Source: Mycolicibacterium peregrinum
GTDB lineage: Bacteria > Actinomycetota > Actinomycetes > Mycobacteriales > Mycobacteriaceae
Reading direction: 5' to 3'
Length of the DNA: 64,000 nucleotides
Assembly (NCBI RefSeq): GCF_001665625.1
Contig: NZ_LZSY01000118.1
Coordinates: 124,001-188,000, forward strand
The notes below the pieces were generated by a model. The model saw only the letters and a program-made list of their open reading frames with translations, was not told the origin of the DNA and did no database searches. Below, one piece after another: positions 1 to 8,012 of the stretch. A program made the position numbers and the translations under genes. Position 1 is the stretch's first letter; every line of letters begins with the position of its first letter.

Positions 1-1
1 G

Positions 2-1324
2 TTGCGGGCTCGCGGTCTGCAGACGTTTCCCTTGGTCGGATGGGCCGAGCGGGGTGGTTACGGGGCACTGGGCCACGGCAACTCGGTGCCTCGCTTCCAC
101 ATCACCTGGGGCACCGGTCCGGCGATCGTCGACGTCTTCGCCCGCCGGTTGGTGGACGAGCCCCGGGTACGATTTGCCCACCGGCACCGCGTCGATGAGC
201 TCATCGTCTCCGAGGGTGCCGTCGTCGGCGTCCGGGGTGCGGTGCTGGAGCCCTCCGACGCGCCCCGCGGTGCGGCCTCGTCGCGAAACACCGTCGGGGA
301 GTTCGAGTTTCGTGCCTCTGCGGTGATCGTGGCCAGCGGCGGCATCGGGGGCAATCACGATCTGGTGCGCGAGAACTGGCCGGCCCGCATGGGCAGGGTG
401 CCCGAGCAATTGCTCAGTGGTGTGCCCGCGCACGTCGACGGCCGCATGATCGGCATCTCCGAGACCGCCGGCGCGCACGTCATCAACAGCGACCGGATGT
501 GGCACTACACCGAAGGCATCACCAACTACGATCCGATCTGGCCGGACCATGGGATCCGCATCCTGCCCGGACCGTCGTCATTGTGGTTGGACGCCAACGG
601 AAAACGACTTCCCGGGCCGCTGTACCCCGGCTTCGACACGTTGGGCACGCTGGAGCACATCTGCCGCACCGGGCAGGATTACACCTGGTTCATCCTCGAC
701 GCGCGGATCATCGCCAAGGAGTTCGCGCTGTCCGGCCAGGAACAGAACCCCGACCTCACCTCACGCAGCGTGCGTGATGTGCTGGCCCGGGTGAAACCCG
801 GCGCCCCGGCGCCGGTGCAGGCGTTCGTCGACCGTGGCGTCGACTTCGTCAGCGCGCGTTCGCTTCGCGAACTGGTGGCGGCGATGAACGACGTGCCCGA
901 CGTGGTCGAACTCGACTACGCCACCGTGGCCGCAGAGGTCACCGCACGCGACCGCGAGGTGGTCAACAAGTTCACCAAAGACGGACAGGTGACTGCGATC
1001 CGGGCGGCCCGAAGTTACCTCGGTGACCGGTTCACCCGGGTCGTCGCCCCGCATCGGCTCACCGACCCGAAGGCGGGTCCGATGATCGCCGTCAAACTGC
1101 ACATCCTCACCCGAAAGTCCTTGGGCGGTTTGGAAACCGACCTAGACTCCCGGGTGCTCAAGGAAGACGGGACGGCGTTCTCCGGCCTGTACGCCGCGGG
1201 CGAGGCGGCCGGATTCGGCGGCGGAGGGGTGCACGGCTACCGATCTCTGGAAGGCACCTTCCTGGGCGGCTGCATCTTCTCCGGCCGGGCGGCCGGGCGG
1301 GGTGCCGCAGCCGATATCGCCTGA
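2..1324 (+). CDS. FAD-dependent oxidoreductase (FAD_binding_2, Rv0785-like), 5'-truncated by window edge
   Basis: C-terminal 440 residues of a flavoprotein dehydrogenase of the fumarate reductase/3-ketosteroid dehydrogenase superfamily. The N-terminal GxGxxG FAD-binding strand is absent, so the true start lies upstream of the window. The typical C-terminal flavin-binding stretch is visible near residues 395-430: GLYAAGEAAG, then GGGGVHGYRSLEGTFLGG. It would catalyse FAD-dependent oxidation or reduction of a lipid or steroid-like substrate, but the substrate cannot be read from the sequence. Its position before a metallo-hydrolase and purS-purQ matches Rv0785 synteny. Confidence 0.85.
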   Translation: MRARGLQTFPLVGWAERGGYGALGHGNSVPRFHITWGTGPAIVDVFARRLVDEPRVRFAHRHRVDELIVSEGAVVGVRGAVLEPSDAPRGAASSRNTVGEFEFRASAVIVASGGIGGNHDLVRENWPARMGRVPEQLLSGVPAHVDGRMIGISETAGAHVINSDRMWHYTEGITNYDPIWPDHGIRILPGPSSLWLDANGKRLPGPLYPGFDTLGTLEHICRTGQDYTWFILDARIIAKEFALSGQEQNPDLTSRSVRDVLARVKPGAPAPVQAFVDRGVDFVSARSLRELVAAMNDVPDVVELDYATVAAEVTARDREVVNKFTKDGQVTAIRAARSYLGDRFTRVVAPHRLTDPKAGPMIAVKLHILTRKSLGGLETDLDSRVLKEDGTAFSGLYAAGEAAGFGGGGVHGYRSLEGTFLGGCIFSGRAAGRGAAADIA

Positions 1325-1369
1325 CCCGCACGACCGCTCGCGGTCAGAAGGCCACGGCTGGGCCGTGAA

Positions 1370-2008
1370 TCAGAACTCGGTGCCGTTCTCCTCGGTGAGC
1401 ACCTGGAAGTCGGTCTTCGTCATCTCGGACAGCCGCCCGTAGTAGATGCCCCGCGCATTCGGCTCGATGATGCCTTGATGGATCGGCACCGCCCGCGCCG
1501 GTGCGACCGCGCGCAGGAAGTCCACGGCCTCCGAGACTTTCATCCACGGAGCCGCCGCCGGGGTGGCCAGCACGTCGACCGGCTCACCGGGAACGAACAG
1601 CGCATCGCCGGGGTGCATGAGCCGAGCGGGATGCTCGTCGTCGCCCAGCAGGTACGAAATGTTGTCGATCACAGGGATTTCCGGGTGGATCACGGCATGT
1701 TTGCCGCCGGTCCCGCGCACGTTCAGTGAGCCGACCCGGAACTCGTCGCCGGGATGCACGGCCTGCCACGGCTCACCCAGCTGGGCGGCGGTCTGCGGGT
1801 CGGCATACAGCGCGGCCTGGGGGTTGGCATCGATCAGCGCAGGCAACCGGGCGGTATCGGCGTGATCGGGGTGCTGATGGGTGATCAGGATGGCCGACAA
1901 GCCGGTGATGCCTTCGAAACCGTGCGAGAAGTTACCCGGATCGAACAGCACCGTGGTGTCCGAAATGCTGGCCAGTAGGCACGAATGTCCGAAATGCGTG
2001 AGTTGCAT
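1370..2008 (-). CDS. metallo-beta-lactamase-fold metal-dependent hydrolase (Rv0786c-like)
   Basis: A 212-aa MBL-fold hydrolase. It has the HxHxDH metal motif (H44, H46, D48, H49 in THQHPDHAD) and an FDPG strand just before it. The start at 2008 (MQLTHFGHSC) is chosen because MBL domains of this family begin there; the longer open frame would run into the divergent gene. The substrate is unknown. It is divergent from the secreted-protein gene at 2028 with only about 20 bp between starts, so the promoters must overlap. Confidence 0.8.
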   Translation of the reverse strand: MQLTHFGHSCLLASISDTTVLFDPGNFSHGFEGITGLSAILITHQHPDHADTARLPALIDANPQAALYADPQTAAQLGEPWQAVHPGDEFRVGSLNVRGTGGKHAVIHPEIPVIDNISYLLGDDEHPARLMHPGDALFVPGEPVDVLATPAAAPWMKVSEAVDFLRAVAPARAVPIHQGIIEPNARGIYYGRLSEMTKTDFQVLTEENGTEF

Positions 2009-2027
2009 ACCTATATTGTGGCGCTCG

Positions 2028-2690
2028 GTGGGGCTATGGCGGGTGATCGTGGCGATGTCGATGGTGCTCTGCGGGCTGGCCGCAGCGCCTCCTTCCGCGT
2101 GGTCAGAGCCCAGCGCCGACTGCCCGCCGCTGTGTGACCGCATCCCCGATTCGGCGTGGGCGCCTGCCTCGCAACTCCCGTTGGCCCGCGAATACCGCTG
2201 GCCCGGACTGGCCGGCTTGGCCGTGACCGCAGTGGCACCGCGCTTCCGCCTCGAAGAGGAGTGTGGGTCGCCACTCGTGCCGGGGGATCCGCGCGGCTAT
2301 GCCGTCGCGGCGCGATCGGAGGTGGCGCAGCCCGCCGGACACTGGCAACTGCGGGTCCAGGTCCTGCATTGGCGCGGGGAGACCTGGCAGGGCGGTCAGA
2401 CCGCGCTCGCGGTGGTGCAGGGGGCTGCCGAGGCATTGCGGGCGTGCCCGGGGGCCGGGACGGCCATCACCACCGACCGGCCCGGGCGGCTGGCGGCGGC
2501 CGTCAACTTCGGTAACACCAAGGTGCTGCACCAGTACCTGCTCGCCGATCCGGGCAACAGCACCGTGGTTGAGTTGGCCCTCTGGTCGAGCACGCCACCA
2601 CAGGTTCCGTGGTCGGCTCCATCCGATCGTCAGGTGCTCGATGCGCTGGCCGACCCACTGTGCACGGCTTACATAGGGTCGTGCCGGTAG
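2028..2690 (+). CDS. secreted protein of unknown function (Rv0787 position)
   Basis: About 220 aa, not recognised as a characterised family. The N-terminus carries a hydrophobic signal sequence (VIVAMSMVLCGLAAA) with probable cleavage around AWS-EP. GTG 2028 is preferred because it keeps an arginine in the signal n-region; GTG 2043, ATG 2055 and TTG 2016 are alternatives. The mature part has several cysteines (SADCPPLCD, a C near EEECGSP, and CTAYIGSC at the end) that could form disulfides outside the membrane. It ends just before purS. Confidence 0.6.
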   Translation: MGLWRVIVAMSMVLCGLAAAPPSAWSEPSADCPPLCDRIPDSAWAPASQLPLAREYRWPGLAGLAVTAVAPRFRLEEECGSPLVPGDPRGYAVAARSEVAQPAGHWQLRVQVLHWRGETWQGGQTALAVVQGAAEALRACPGAGTAITTDRPGRLAAAVNFGNTKVLHQYLLADPGNSTVVELALWSSTPPQVPWSAPSDRQVLDALADPLCTAYIGSCR

Positions 2691-2693
2691 AGT
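2688..2693 (+). promoter_or_regulatory. -10 hexamer TAGAGT of purS, leaderless
   Basis: TAGAGT ends 7 nt before the GTG start of purS, the spacing expected if transcription starts at the start codon. No Shine-Dalgarno is present. The hexamer overlaps the stop of the upstream gene. Confidence 0.5.
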
Positions 2694-2700
2694 GTGCGCC

Positions 2701-2940
2701 GTGGCAAAGGTGGTTGTGCACGTCATGCCCAAGGCAGAGATCCTCGACCCGCAAGGTCAGGCGATTGTCGGGGCACTTGGTCGGCTCGGACATGGTGGTA
2801 TCGCAGACGTCCGTCAAGGCAAGCGTTTCGAGCTCGAAGTCGACGACTCCGTAGCCGACGAAACCTTGGCAGAGATCGCTGAATCTCTGCTGGCCAACAC
2901 GGTTATCGAGGACTTTTCGGTGAGCCGGGAGGACTCGTGA
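2701..2940 (+). CDS. purS: phosphoribosylformylglycinamidine synthase subunit PurS
   Basis: 79-aa PurS, starting at GTG with AKVVVHVMPK, the typical first strand. It is the small dimeric subunit that bridges PurL and PurQ in the FGAM synthase complex, step 4 of de novo purine synthesis, in the cytoplasm. The KGKRFELEV-type core reads QGKRFELEVDD here. The stop overlaps the purQ start (GTGA), so the two subunits are translationally coupled. purL lies 9 kb away in this window. Confidence 0.93.
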   Translation: MAKVVVHVMPKAEILDPQGQAIVGALGRLGHGGIADVRQGKRFELEVDDSVADETLAEIAESLLANTVIEDFSVSREDS

Positions 2941-3611
2941 GCACCCGTGTCGGGGTGATCACCTTCCCCGGGACGCTCGACGACGTCGACGCGGCCCGAG
3001 CCGTCCGTCTGGCCGGGGCCGAGGCGGTCAACCTCTGGCACGCCGACGCCGACCTGAAGGGCGTCGACGCCGTCGTCGTCCCCGGTGGGTTCTCCTACGG
3101 CGACTACCTGCGCTGCGGGGCGATCGCGAAGTTCGCCCCCGTAATGGGGTCGGTCGTCGAGGCGGCCGGCAAGGGCATGCCCGTGCTCGGCATCTGCAAC
3201 GGCTTCCAGGTGCTGTGCGAGGCCGGGCTGCTCCCGGGTGCACTGACGCGCAACGCCGGTCTGCATTTCATCTGCCGCGACGTGTGGCTGGAGGTCGCCT
3301 CCAACACGACCGCGTGGACGACCCGGTACGACGCCGGCGCCGATCTGCTGATCCCGCTCAAGTCCGGCGAGGGCCGGTACGTCGCGTCCGAGGCGGTGCT
3401 CGATGAACTCGAGGGTGAGGGCCGCGTGGTCTTCCGCTACCGCGAGAACCTCAACGGCTCGATGCGCGGAATCGCGGGCGTCTGCTCGGAGAACCGCCGC
3501 GTCGTCGGCCTGATGCCGCACCCCGAACATGCCACCGAGGCACTGACCGGACCGTCCGATGACGGGCTCGGCTTGTTCTACTCCGCTCTGGATGCGGTTC
3601 TCTCGGTTTAG
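2937..3611 (+). CDS. purQ: phosphoribosylformylglycinamidine synthase subunit PurQ (glutaminase)
   Basis: 224-aa class I glutamine amidotransferase that supplies ammonia to PurL for conversion of FGAR to FGAM. The nucleophile is C87 in GICNGFQ, and the His/Glu of the triad is in LMPHPEHA near residue 195. The GGFSYGDYLRCGAIAKF segment (about 50-66) is diagnostic of PurQ. Starts with GTG overlapping the purS stop. Downstream synteny with other mycobacteria is broken by the toxin-like cassette that begins at 3719. Confidence 0.96.
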   Translation: MSTRVGVITFPGTLDDVDAARAVRLAGAEAVNLWHADADLKGVDAVVVPGGFSYGDYLRCGAIAKFAPVMGSVVEAAGKGMPVLGICNGFQVLCEAGLLPGALTRNAGLHFICRDVWLEVASNTTAWTTRYDAGADLLIPLKSGEGRYVASEAVLDELEGEGRVVFRYRENLNGSMRGIAGVCSENRRVVGLMPHPEHATEALTGPSDDGLGLFYSALDAVLSV

Positions 3612-3718
3612 CGCAGATTTTTCTGCACCGGCCCGGGATCTCCTGATGTTAGATTCATTACCTATGGTTTGTGTGCCTGAGTGGCACCGCTTGAATCGAA
3701 ACATTGTATGGGGGACGC

Positions 3719-4006
3719 ATGTTAGTCAATCCCGAGCTATTGCGTGGCTTTGCCAGTGAAGTAGGCACTGCCTCAGGAGATATCCAGAGGGCGGACGTCG
3801 GCCACAAGGCGAGCGCTGCTGCGGACGGACTTCCAGGATCGGCCACTCAGTGGGCTGTTCACCTGGTAGGCGCGCACATGAATCAGCAGGTCGAGAAGAT
3901 CGCCAAAGGCGTCGGTGATATCGGTGTGGCGGTTCGAGGTGCCGCCGACAAATACGAGGTCGAAGACGGTTCTCTGGCTGGCAGTTTCAACGGATTGTTC
4001 AAGTAG
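3719..4006 (+). CDS. EspC-like ESX (type VII) secretion-associated small protein
   Basis: 95-aa alpha-helical protein resembling the EspC/DUF2580 family: LVNPELLRGFASEVG near the N-terminus, a helical hairpin, and a C-terminal KYEVEDGSLAGSF tail. ATG 3719 follows a GGGGGA ribosome site. The stop overlaps the GTG of the next gene (TAGTG), so the two are coupled. Such small partners usually pair with and target larger ESX substrates. I infer that this one is the chaperone or partner of the 446-aa protein. Confidence 0.65.
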   Translation: MLVNPELLRGFASEVGTASGDIQRADVGHKASAAADGLPGSATQWAVHLVGAHMNQQVEKIAKGVGDIGVAVRGAADKYEVEDGSLAGSFNGLFK

Positions 4007-5346
4007 TGATCCCTTCCCGCCCTCGGCTTCAGAGTTGGAATCCGGATTCGTTGTCTTCGGCGGCGCCAGGAGTCAACGCCGGCGGTGCATCGGTGTACCA
4101 AGCGGTGCGCCACCTTGACGACGGTGTGAACCGACTGGACGAGGTGCGAACCTGGAGGGGGCCTGCGCACGACGCCTCGACGCAGATGTTTGACAGGGCA
4201 ACCCGCACAGCGTCGAGCTTCAAGGATTACACCGAGAAGGTGTCTGCGGCGATGCAGGCAGGCGGCTCATCTATTGCTGCGGCCAGAACTCCGTTGCTTA
4301 ATAAGGCTGACGAAATCGATCAGGGTGAGTTGCATGTGACCGATCAATGGGTGGTTCTCATTAGGCCCGGTCAAATGTCTGCCGAGAAAGCGGAAAATCT
4401 GCAGAAGTTGGCGATGCAGGAGCAGGGGGAGATAAACAAGTTGCTCCTTGCAGTCGGACAAGCTGACGATGGAGCAGCGGATGCGATTCAGAACGCTGCG
4501 AAGGCGTACGGGTTCGTGCCGCAGCAGCCAAATGTCGTTGGCTCGCTTTCAGGCCTGGCGCGTCCGGGAGACGAGGTTCCCAACCCATTTTCGACGGTCG
4601 GCCAACTCCAACAGCAGATAGTTCGACAACAGGATATGTCAACAACGGTTCGCGAATCGCGAGAGTGGGACACATCGGACGGCCAACATCGCAAAACAAT
4701 CACGATGCTGGACGGGAGCAGGCATGAAATATATGAATGGGGCGATACCCTGCCTGCCGTGGAAGACGATTACTACGATAAGGCTGGAAATCTAGTATCA
4801 TCCGCCTCTTCGCACGATCTGACTAAATATAATGGCACAAAGCAATCTAGGTATACGCTGCAGGATGGTACCGAAATAATGATGACGCAAGATGCGGACG
4901 GTAACTGTACGGGTGGAGTTACTATGCCCCCGCCCGACGGTCGGCACGCGAAACTCCCGGATGAATTTTTCACCCATCCTGATTTGACGGTGTCTGGTGG
5001 CGTACTTACCGGTATTGAAAAGCAGGCGAAGAATGGAATACCGATGATGACTGCGGCATCCATGGAAGACATCGGCAAGAGTGCCAAGTATGGCGGATAC
5101 GGACTAGGTGTCGCGACTGCACTGTATGACACGGTTACTGCCGACACGTGGCATAACGCCTGCGTTGCTGCGTTTTCCGGGGCGGGTGGCATTGCTGGTG
5201 GGGAGTTCGGCGCCTGGGGGCTAGGGCTATTCGCCTCGGAGACTGGACCTGGTGCGGTTCTCGCGGCGGGACTGGGTAATATCGGGGGAACCTGGGGAGG
5301 CGGATATCTCGGCGGATTCATTGGCGAACTGGTGTGCCCAAAATGA
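4006..5346 (+). CDS. putative type VII-secreted toxin with WXG N-domain and glycine-zipper C-domain
   Basis: 446 aa. Residues 1-200 are helical with a W50-R-G52 motif in a helical hairpin, as in ESX substrates. Residues about 215-345 form a polar beta-rich middle with repeated DG turns. Residues 355-446 are rich in Gly and Ala with GxxxG-type spacing (SGAGGIAGGEFGAWG, GGTWGGGYLGGF), predicted to insert in membranes. Codon use and A+T content rise from about 4.6 kb compared with the pur genes, suggesting transfer. Flanked by an EspC-like partner and a membrane protein. Toxin activity is inferred; a structural or adhesion role is possible. Confidence 0.5.
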   Translation: MIPSRPRLQSWNPDSLSSAAPGVNAGGASVYQAVRHLDDGVNRLDEVRTWRGPAHDASTQMFDRATRTASSFKDYTEKVSAAMQAGGSSIAAARTPLLNKADEIDQGELHVTDQWVVLIRPGQMSAEKAENLQKLAMQEQGEINKLLLAVGQADDGAADAIQNAAKAYGFVPQQPNVVGSLSGLARPGDEVPNPFSTVGQLQQQIVRQQDMSTTVRESREWDTSDGQHRKTITMLDGSRHEIYEWGDTLPAVEDDYYDKAGNLVSSASSHDLTKYNGTKQSRYTLQDGTEIMMTQDADGNCTGGVTMPPPDGRHAKLPDEFFTHPDLTVSGGVLTGIEKQAKNGIPMMTAASMEDIGKSAKYGGYGLGVATALYDTVTADTWHNACVAAFSGAGGIAGGEFGAWGLGLFASETGPGAVLAAGLGNIGGTWGGGYLGGFIGELVCPK

Positions 5347-6083
5347 CATTTCGAAAGGCGCTGCCAGGCTATTTGATTTCCATTCCTCTTGGTCTACTTG
5401 CAATTTGGTGGGCAGTGACTTGCATTGGACGCGGCGACCTTATGACTGCTGTTGTGAGTTTTGGTTTAGGTGTCGCTTTTCTTAGCATGACTGTGCCGCC
5501 AACGCGATCGATTGCTGGAAGAATTGAGCCGCGCGCTACCAGTAGCGGTGAGGGGACCACATTTCGATCCGACATAGTTTTCGAAATTGCGACTTGCGTC
5601 ATGATCTCAGCCGCAGTTGTGTCATGCGCGCTAATTGCAGTTTTTGGTCCGCTGGGAAAAATAGACATACCGGTCCTGCACTCCGCGCGGTACTCAATTC
5701 CGTTTGTTGCCGGCGCGGTCGCGCTGATGGGGATTCCAACTATCTGGCTGATGATTCGTCGTGGAGGCATGAAGTATCTGCGTCTGACGCCCGCAGGGTA
5801 TGAGGTCGCCGAGGGCTACAAGCTGGAACGTGGTGCCTGGAGCGAGGTCGCCGACGTCACCAGTATGGTGCCTGGATCGAATCGCCAGTTACCGAACGCT
5901 CTTGTTCTGGTTAAATCTGACGGCACTGCTGCGGTGCTCGCGGCGGGTGCAATTACACCGGGTGGTCGGGATCTGAGGGAATTAGTCCGCTTCTATTGGC
6001 AGCACCCGGCCTATCGGGACGAGCTGACTGACGATCGGGCGCTGGAAAGGCTGCAGAGCAAGAACTTCGCAGCTGATCGGTAG
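5343..6083 (+). CDS. four-TM membrane protein with PH-like C-domain, putative immunity protein
   Basis: 246 aa. Predicted membrane segments lie at about 9-28, 33-51, 80-102 and 118-138. A soluble domain follows (144-215) with a LRLTPAGYEV start, like bacterial PH-type domains in YcxB-like membrane proteins. ATG 5343 gives a 4-nt ATGA overlap with the putative toxin; GTG 5334 is an alternative. Tight coupling to a protein with a membrane-active tail suggests it protects the producer membrane. No family assignment beyond topology. Confidence 0.5.
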   Translation: MTFRKALPGYLISIPLGLLAIWWAVTCIGRGDLMTAVVSFGLGVAFLSMTVPPTRSIAGRIEPRATSSGEGTTFRSDIVFEIATCVMISAAVVSCALIAVFGPLGKIDIPVLHSARYSIPFVAGAVALMGIPTIWLMIRRGGMKYLRLTPAGYEVAEGYKLERGAWSEVADVTSMVPGSNRQLPNALVLVKSDGTAAVLAAGAITPGGRDLRELVRFYWQHPAYRDELTDDRALERLQSKNFAADR

Positions 6084-6093
6084 CGCCTGCCCT

Positions 6094-6130
6094 TACGCTG
6101 CGGGCGTGCACGGAGCAGGCCCGCAGCGTA
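6094..6130. terminator. bidirectional hairpin between convergent genes
   Basis: Perfect 12-bp inverted repeat (TACGCTGCGGGC / its complement) with a 13-nt loop, between the convergent membrane-protein gene and the encapsulin gene. No clear U-tract, which is common for mycobacterial terminators. Confidence 0.55.
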
Positions 6131-6136
6131 GAGCGC

Positions 6137-6934
6137 TTACGCGGTGAGGGCGACGGACGCCTCGGCGGTGTAGGCCAGGAACGTCAGGGTCTCCTGCAGG
6201 TACAGCTGCACGCTCTCGGCATCGTGGGACAGGTAGCCGATCGAAACGTCGGTGCCGAGCTGCAGATCGAAATCGCCACCGCGGGTGGACAATACGAAGG
6301 CGCCGTCGATCGCGGGCGCCCAGATGATCTCACCGTCCACCAGCCGGCTCAGGTGCTCGCGGATCGGGTAGCCGTGCGCAGTGGTCTCGCTGACCTTGGT
6401 GTAGGTGGCTGCCGAGAGCAGCACTGAGTACGGCCCGTCGACACCGGCCAGTCGCAGCTCCGAAAGTGCCTGCGCGATCACGTCGGGAATCTCGCGGGCA
6501 TCGTCGGGCAGGGCCAGCGCCGGGTTGGAACTCGAGCTGCGGATGCCTTCGATCGAGGCCGCCGGGTAGCCCTCGAAGATCGCGCGGTCCTCGACGAACG
6601 CCAGCTTCTTGGCGGCTTCCTTGACCGGATCCCAGTCGGAGTCCTGGGCGCCGCGCTCGACGTCGTCGATTGCGGTGCGCGACACCGTGAACGGCACCCG
6701 CAGCCGCACCAGCGGCCGCGCGTCGCGTAGGTGGGCCACCACGCCGTCACCGGGTGATTTCACGTCGAGCAGATGGCCGGTGCTGACCGCCGCGGTCACC
6801 GGGCCGCCGGGCTCGCTGACATCGACCACGCGCCGACCGGCGATGTGCCGCTTGAAGGTTCGGCTGGCCTCGAGTTCGATCTCGGCCCAGGCGGACTCGG
6901 TGATCGGAGCAAGCTCGCGGTACAGGTTGTTCAT
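6137..6934 (-). CDS. encapsulin shell protein (Cfp29, Rv0798c homolog)
   Basis: 265-aa HK97-fold family 1 encapsulin. The conserved N-terminal helix (NNLYRELAPITESAW) that binds cargo peptides, the E-loop region and the C-terminal ESVQLYLQETLTFL strand are present. It self-assembles into a protein nanocompartment. The gene overlaps the upstream DyP peroxidase by 4 nt (ATGA), so shell and cargo are co-translated. In mycobacteria this shell packages DyP, and also folate and iron enzymes that carry similar C-terminal tags. Confidence 0.96.
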   Translation of the reverse strand: MNNLYRELAPITESAWAEIELEASRTFKRHIAGRRVVDVSEPGGPVTAAVSTGHLLDVKSPGDGVVAHLRDARPLVRLRVPFTVSRTAIDDVERGAQDSDWDPVKEAAKKLAFVEDRAIFEGYPAASIEGIRSSSSNPALALPDDAREIPDVIAQALSELRLAGVDGPYSVLLSAATYTKVSETTAHGYPIREHLSRLVDGEIIWAPAIDGAFVLSTRGGDFDLQLGTDVSIGYLSHDAESVQLYLQETLTFLAYTAEASVALTA

Positions 6935-7962
6935 TGCGGGATTCCTTTCAGACTGCCGATGCCGAGCGAGCCGTCACGGTGGCCCTGAGCCGGTGGTGCT
7001 TCCGCTGCTGCCGACTCTTGGTCGGAGGAGGGCAGCGGCGGTGGATCATCCAGAAAATCGATCGTGGGGCTGAAGAACAGGCCACCGGTGACGGCGGTGG
7101 AGAAATCCAGGATGCGGTCGGTGTTCCCGGGCGGGTCGCCGATGAACATATTGGTCAGCATCCGCTCGGTGACTTCCGGGGTGCGCGAATAACCGATGTA
7201 GTACGTGCCGAATTCGCCCTTGCCGATCTCACCGAACGGCATGTTGTGTCGGATGATCTTGAGCTCGTTGCCCTCGTCGTCTTCGATCACGTTGAGCGCC
7301 ACATGAGAATTGGGCGGCTTGACCGCGTCGTCGAGCTCGATGTCGTCGAGTTTGGTGCGGCCGATCACCCGCTCCTGCTCCTCGGTGGACAGCGAGTTCC
7401 ACGAACCCATGTCGTGGGTGTACTTCTGCACATGGACGTAACAGCCGCCCGCGAAATCCGGGTCCTCGTCACCGATCTGGCTGGCGTTGACCGCCACCGA
7501 GCCGTTCGGATTCTCGGTGCCGTCGACGAAGCCCATCAGATCGCGGTTGTCGAAGAACTTGAAGCCGTGCACCTCGTCGACGATCGTCACGGCGCCGGCC
7601 AGCGCATCGGCGAACTTGGTGGCGAGCTCGAAGCACACGTCCATGGACTCGGCCCGCAGGTGGAACAACAGGTCACCCGGCGTCGCCGGCGCTCGGTGTC
7701 GCGGACCGTCGAGTGGAATGAACGGGTGCAGTTCGGCGGGGCGTGGACCGGAGAACAACCGGTCCCAAGCGTCGGAGCCGATCGACACGATGGCCGACAG
7801 GTGCTTGGTGGGGTCGCGGAAGCCGATGGCACGCACCAGACCTGAGATATCGGTCAGGGTGTCGTGAACGGTCGCCTCGCCGCCCTCGTCGATGGTTGCG
7901 ACCATGAACACGGCCGCCGGTGTCAGCGGGGCCAGGACCGGCTGGGGCTGTGGTGCGGGCAC
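6931..7962 (-). CDS. DyP-type haem peroxidase, encapsulin cargo (Rv0799c homolog)
   Basis: 343-aa B-type dye-decolourising peroxidase. GFVDGTENP holds D147. By spacing to the Rhodococcus enzyme, H220 is the proximal haem ligand, and R238 and N240 are the distal residues. The C-terminus after an Ala/Pro-rich linker reads GSLGIGSLKG, the encapsulin cargo-loading peptide. GTG 7962 has a TAGGGT -10 box 7 nt upstream, so the operon appears leaderless. It uses H2O2 to oxidise organic substrates inside the shell. Confidence 0.95.
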   Translation of the reverse strand: MPAPQPQPVLAPLTPAAVFMVATIDEGGEATVHDTLTDISGLVRAIGFRDPTKHLSAIVSIGSDAWDRLFSGPRPAELHPFIPLDGPRHRAPATPGDLLFHLRAESMDVCFELATKFADALAGAVTIVDEVHGFKFFDNRDLMGFVDGTENPNGSVAVNASQIGDEDPDFAGGCYVHVQKYTHDMGSWNSLSTEEQERVIGRTKLDDIELDDAVKPPNSHVALNVIEDDEGNELKIIRHNMPFGEIGKGEFGTYYIGYSRTPEVTERMLTNMFIGDPPGNTDRILDFSTAVTGGLFFSPTIDFLDDPPPLPSSDQESAAAEAPPAQGHRDGSLGIGSLKGIPQ

Positions 7963-7969
7963 AAGATCG

Positions 7970-7975
7970 ACCCTA
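7970..7975 (-). promoter_or_regulatory. -10 hexamer TAGGGT of the DyP-encapsulin operon, leaderless
   Basis: On the minus strand TAGGGT is followed by 7 nt and then the GTG of the peroxidase. No Shine-Dalgarno is seen. Confidence 0.45.
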
Positions 7976-8012
7976 ACGCGGCGCGCGTTGAAATCCCGGT
8001 CAAGATAGAGAT

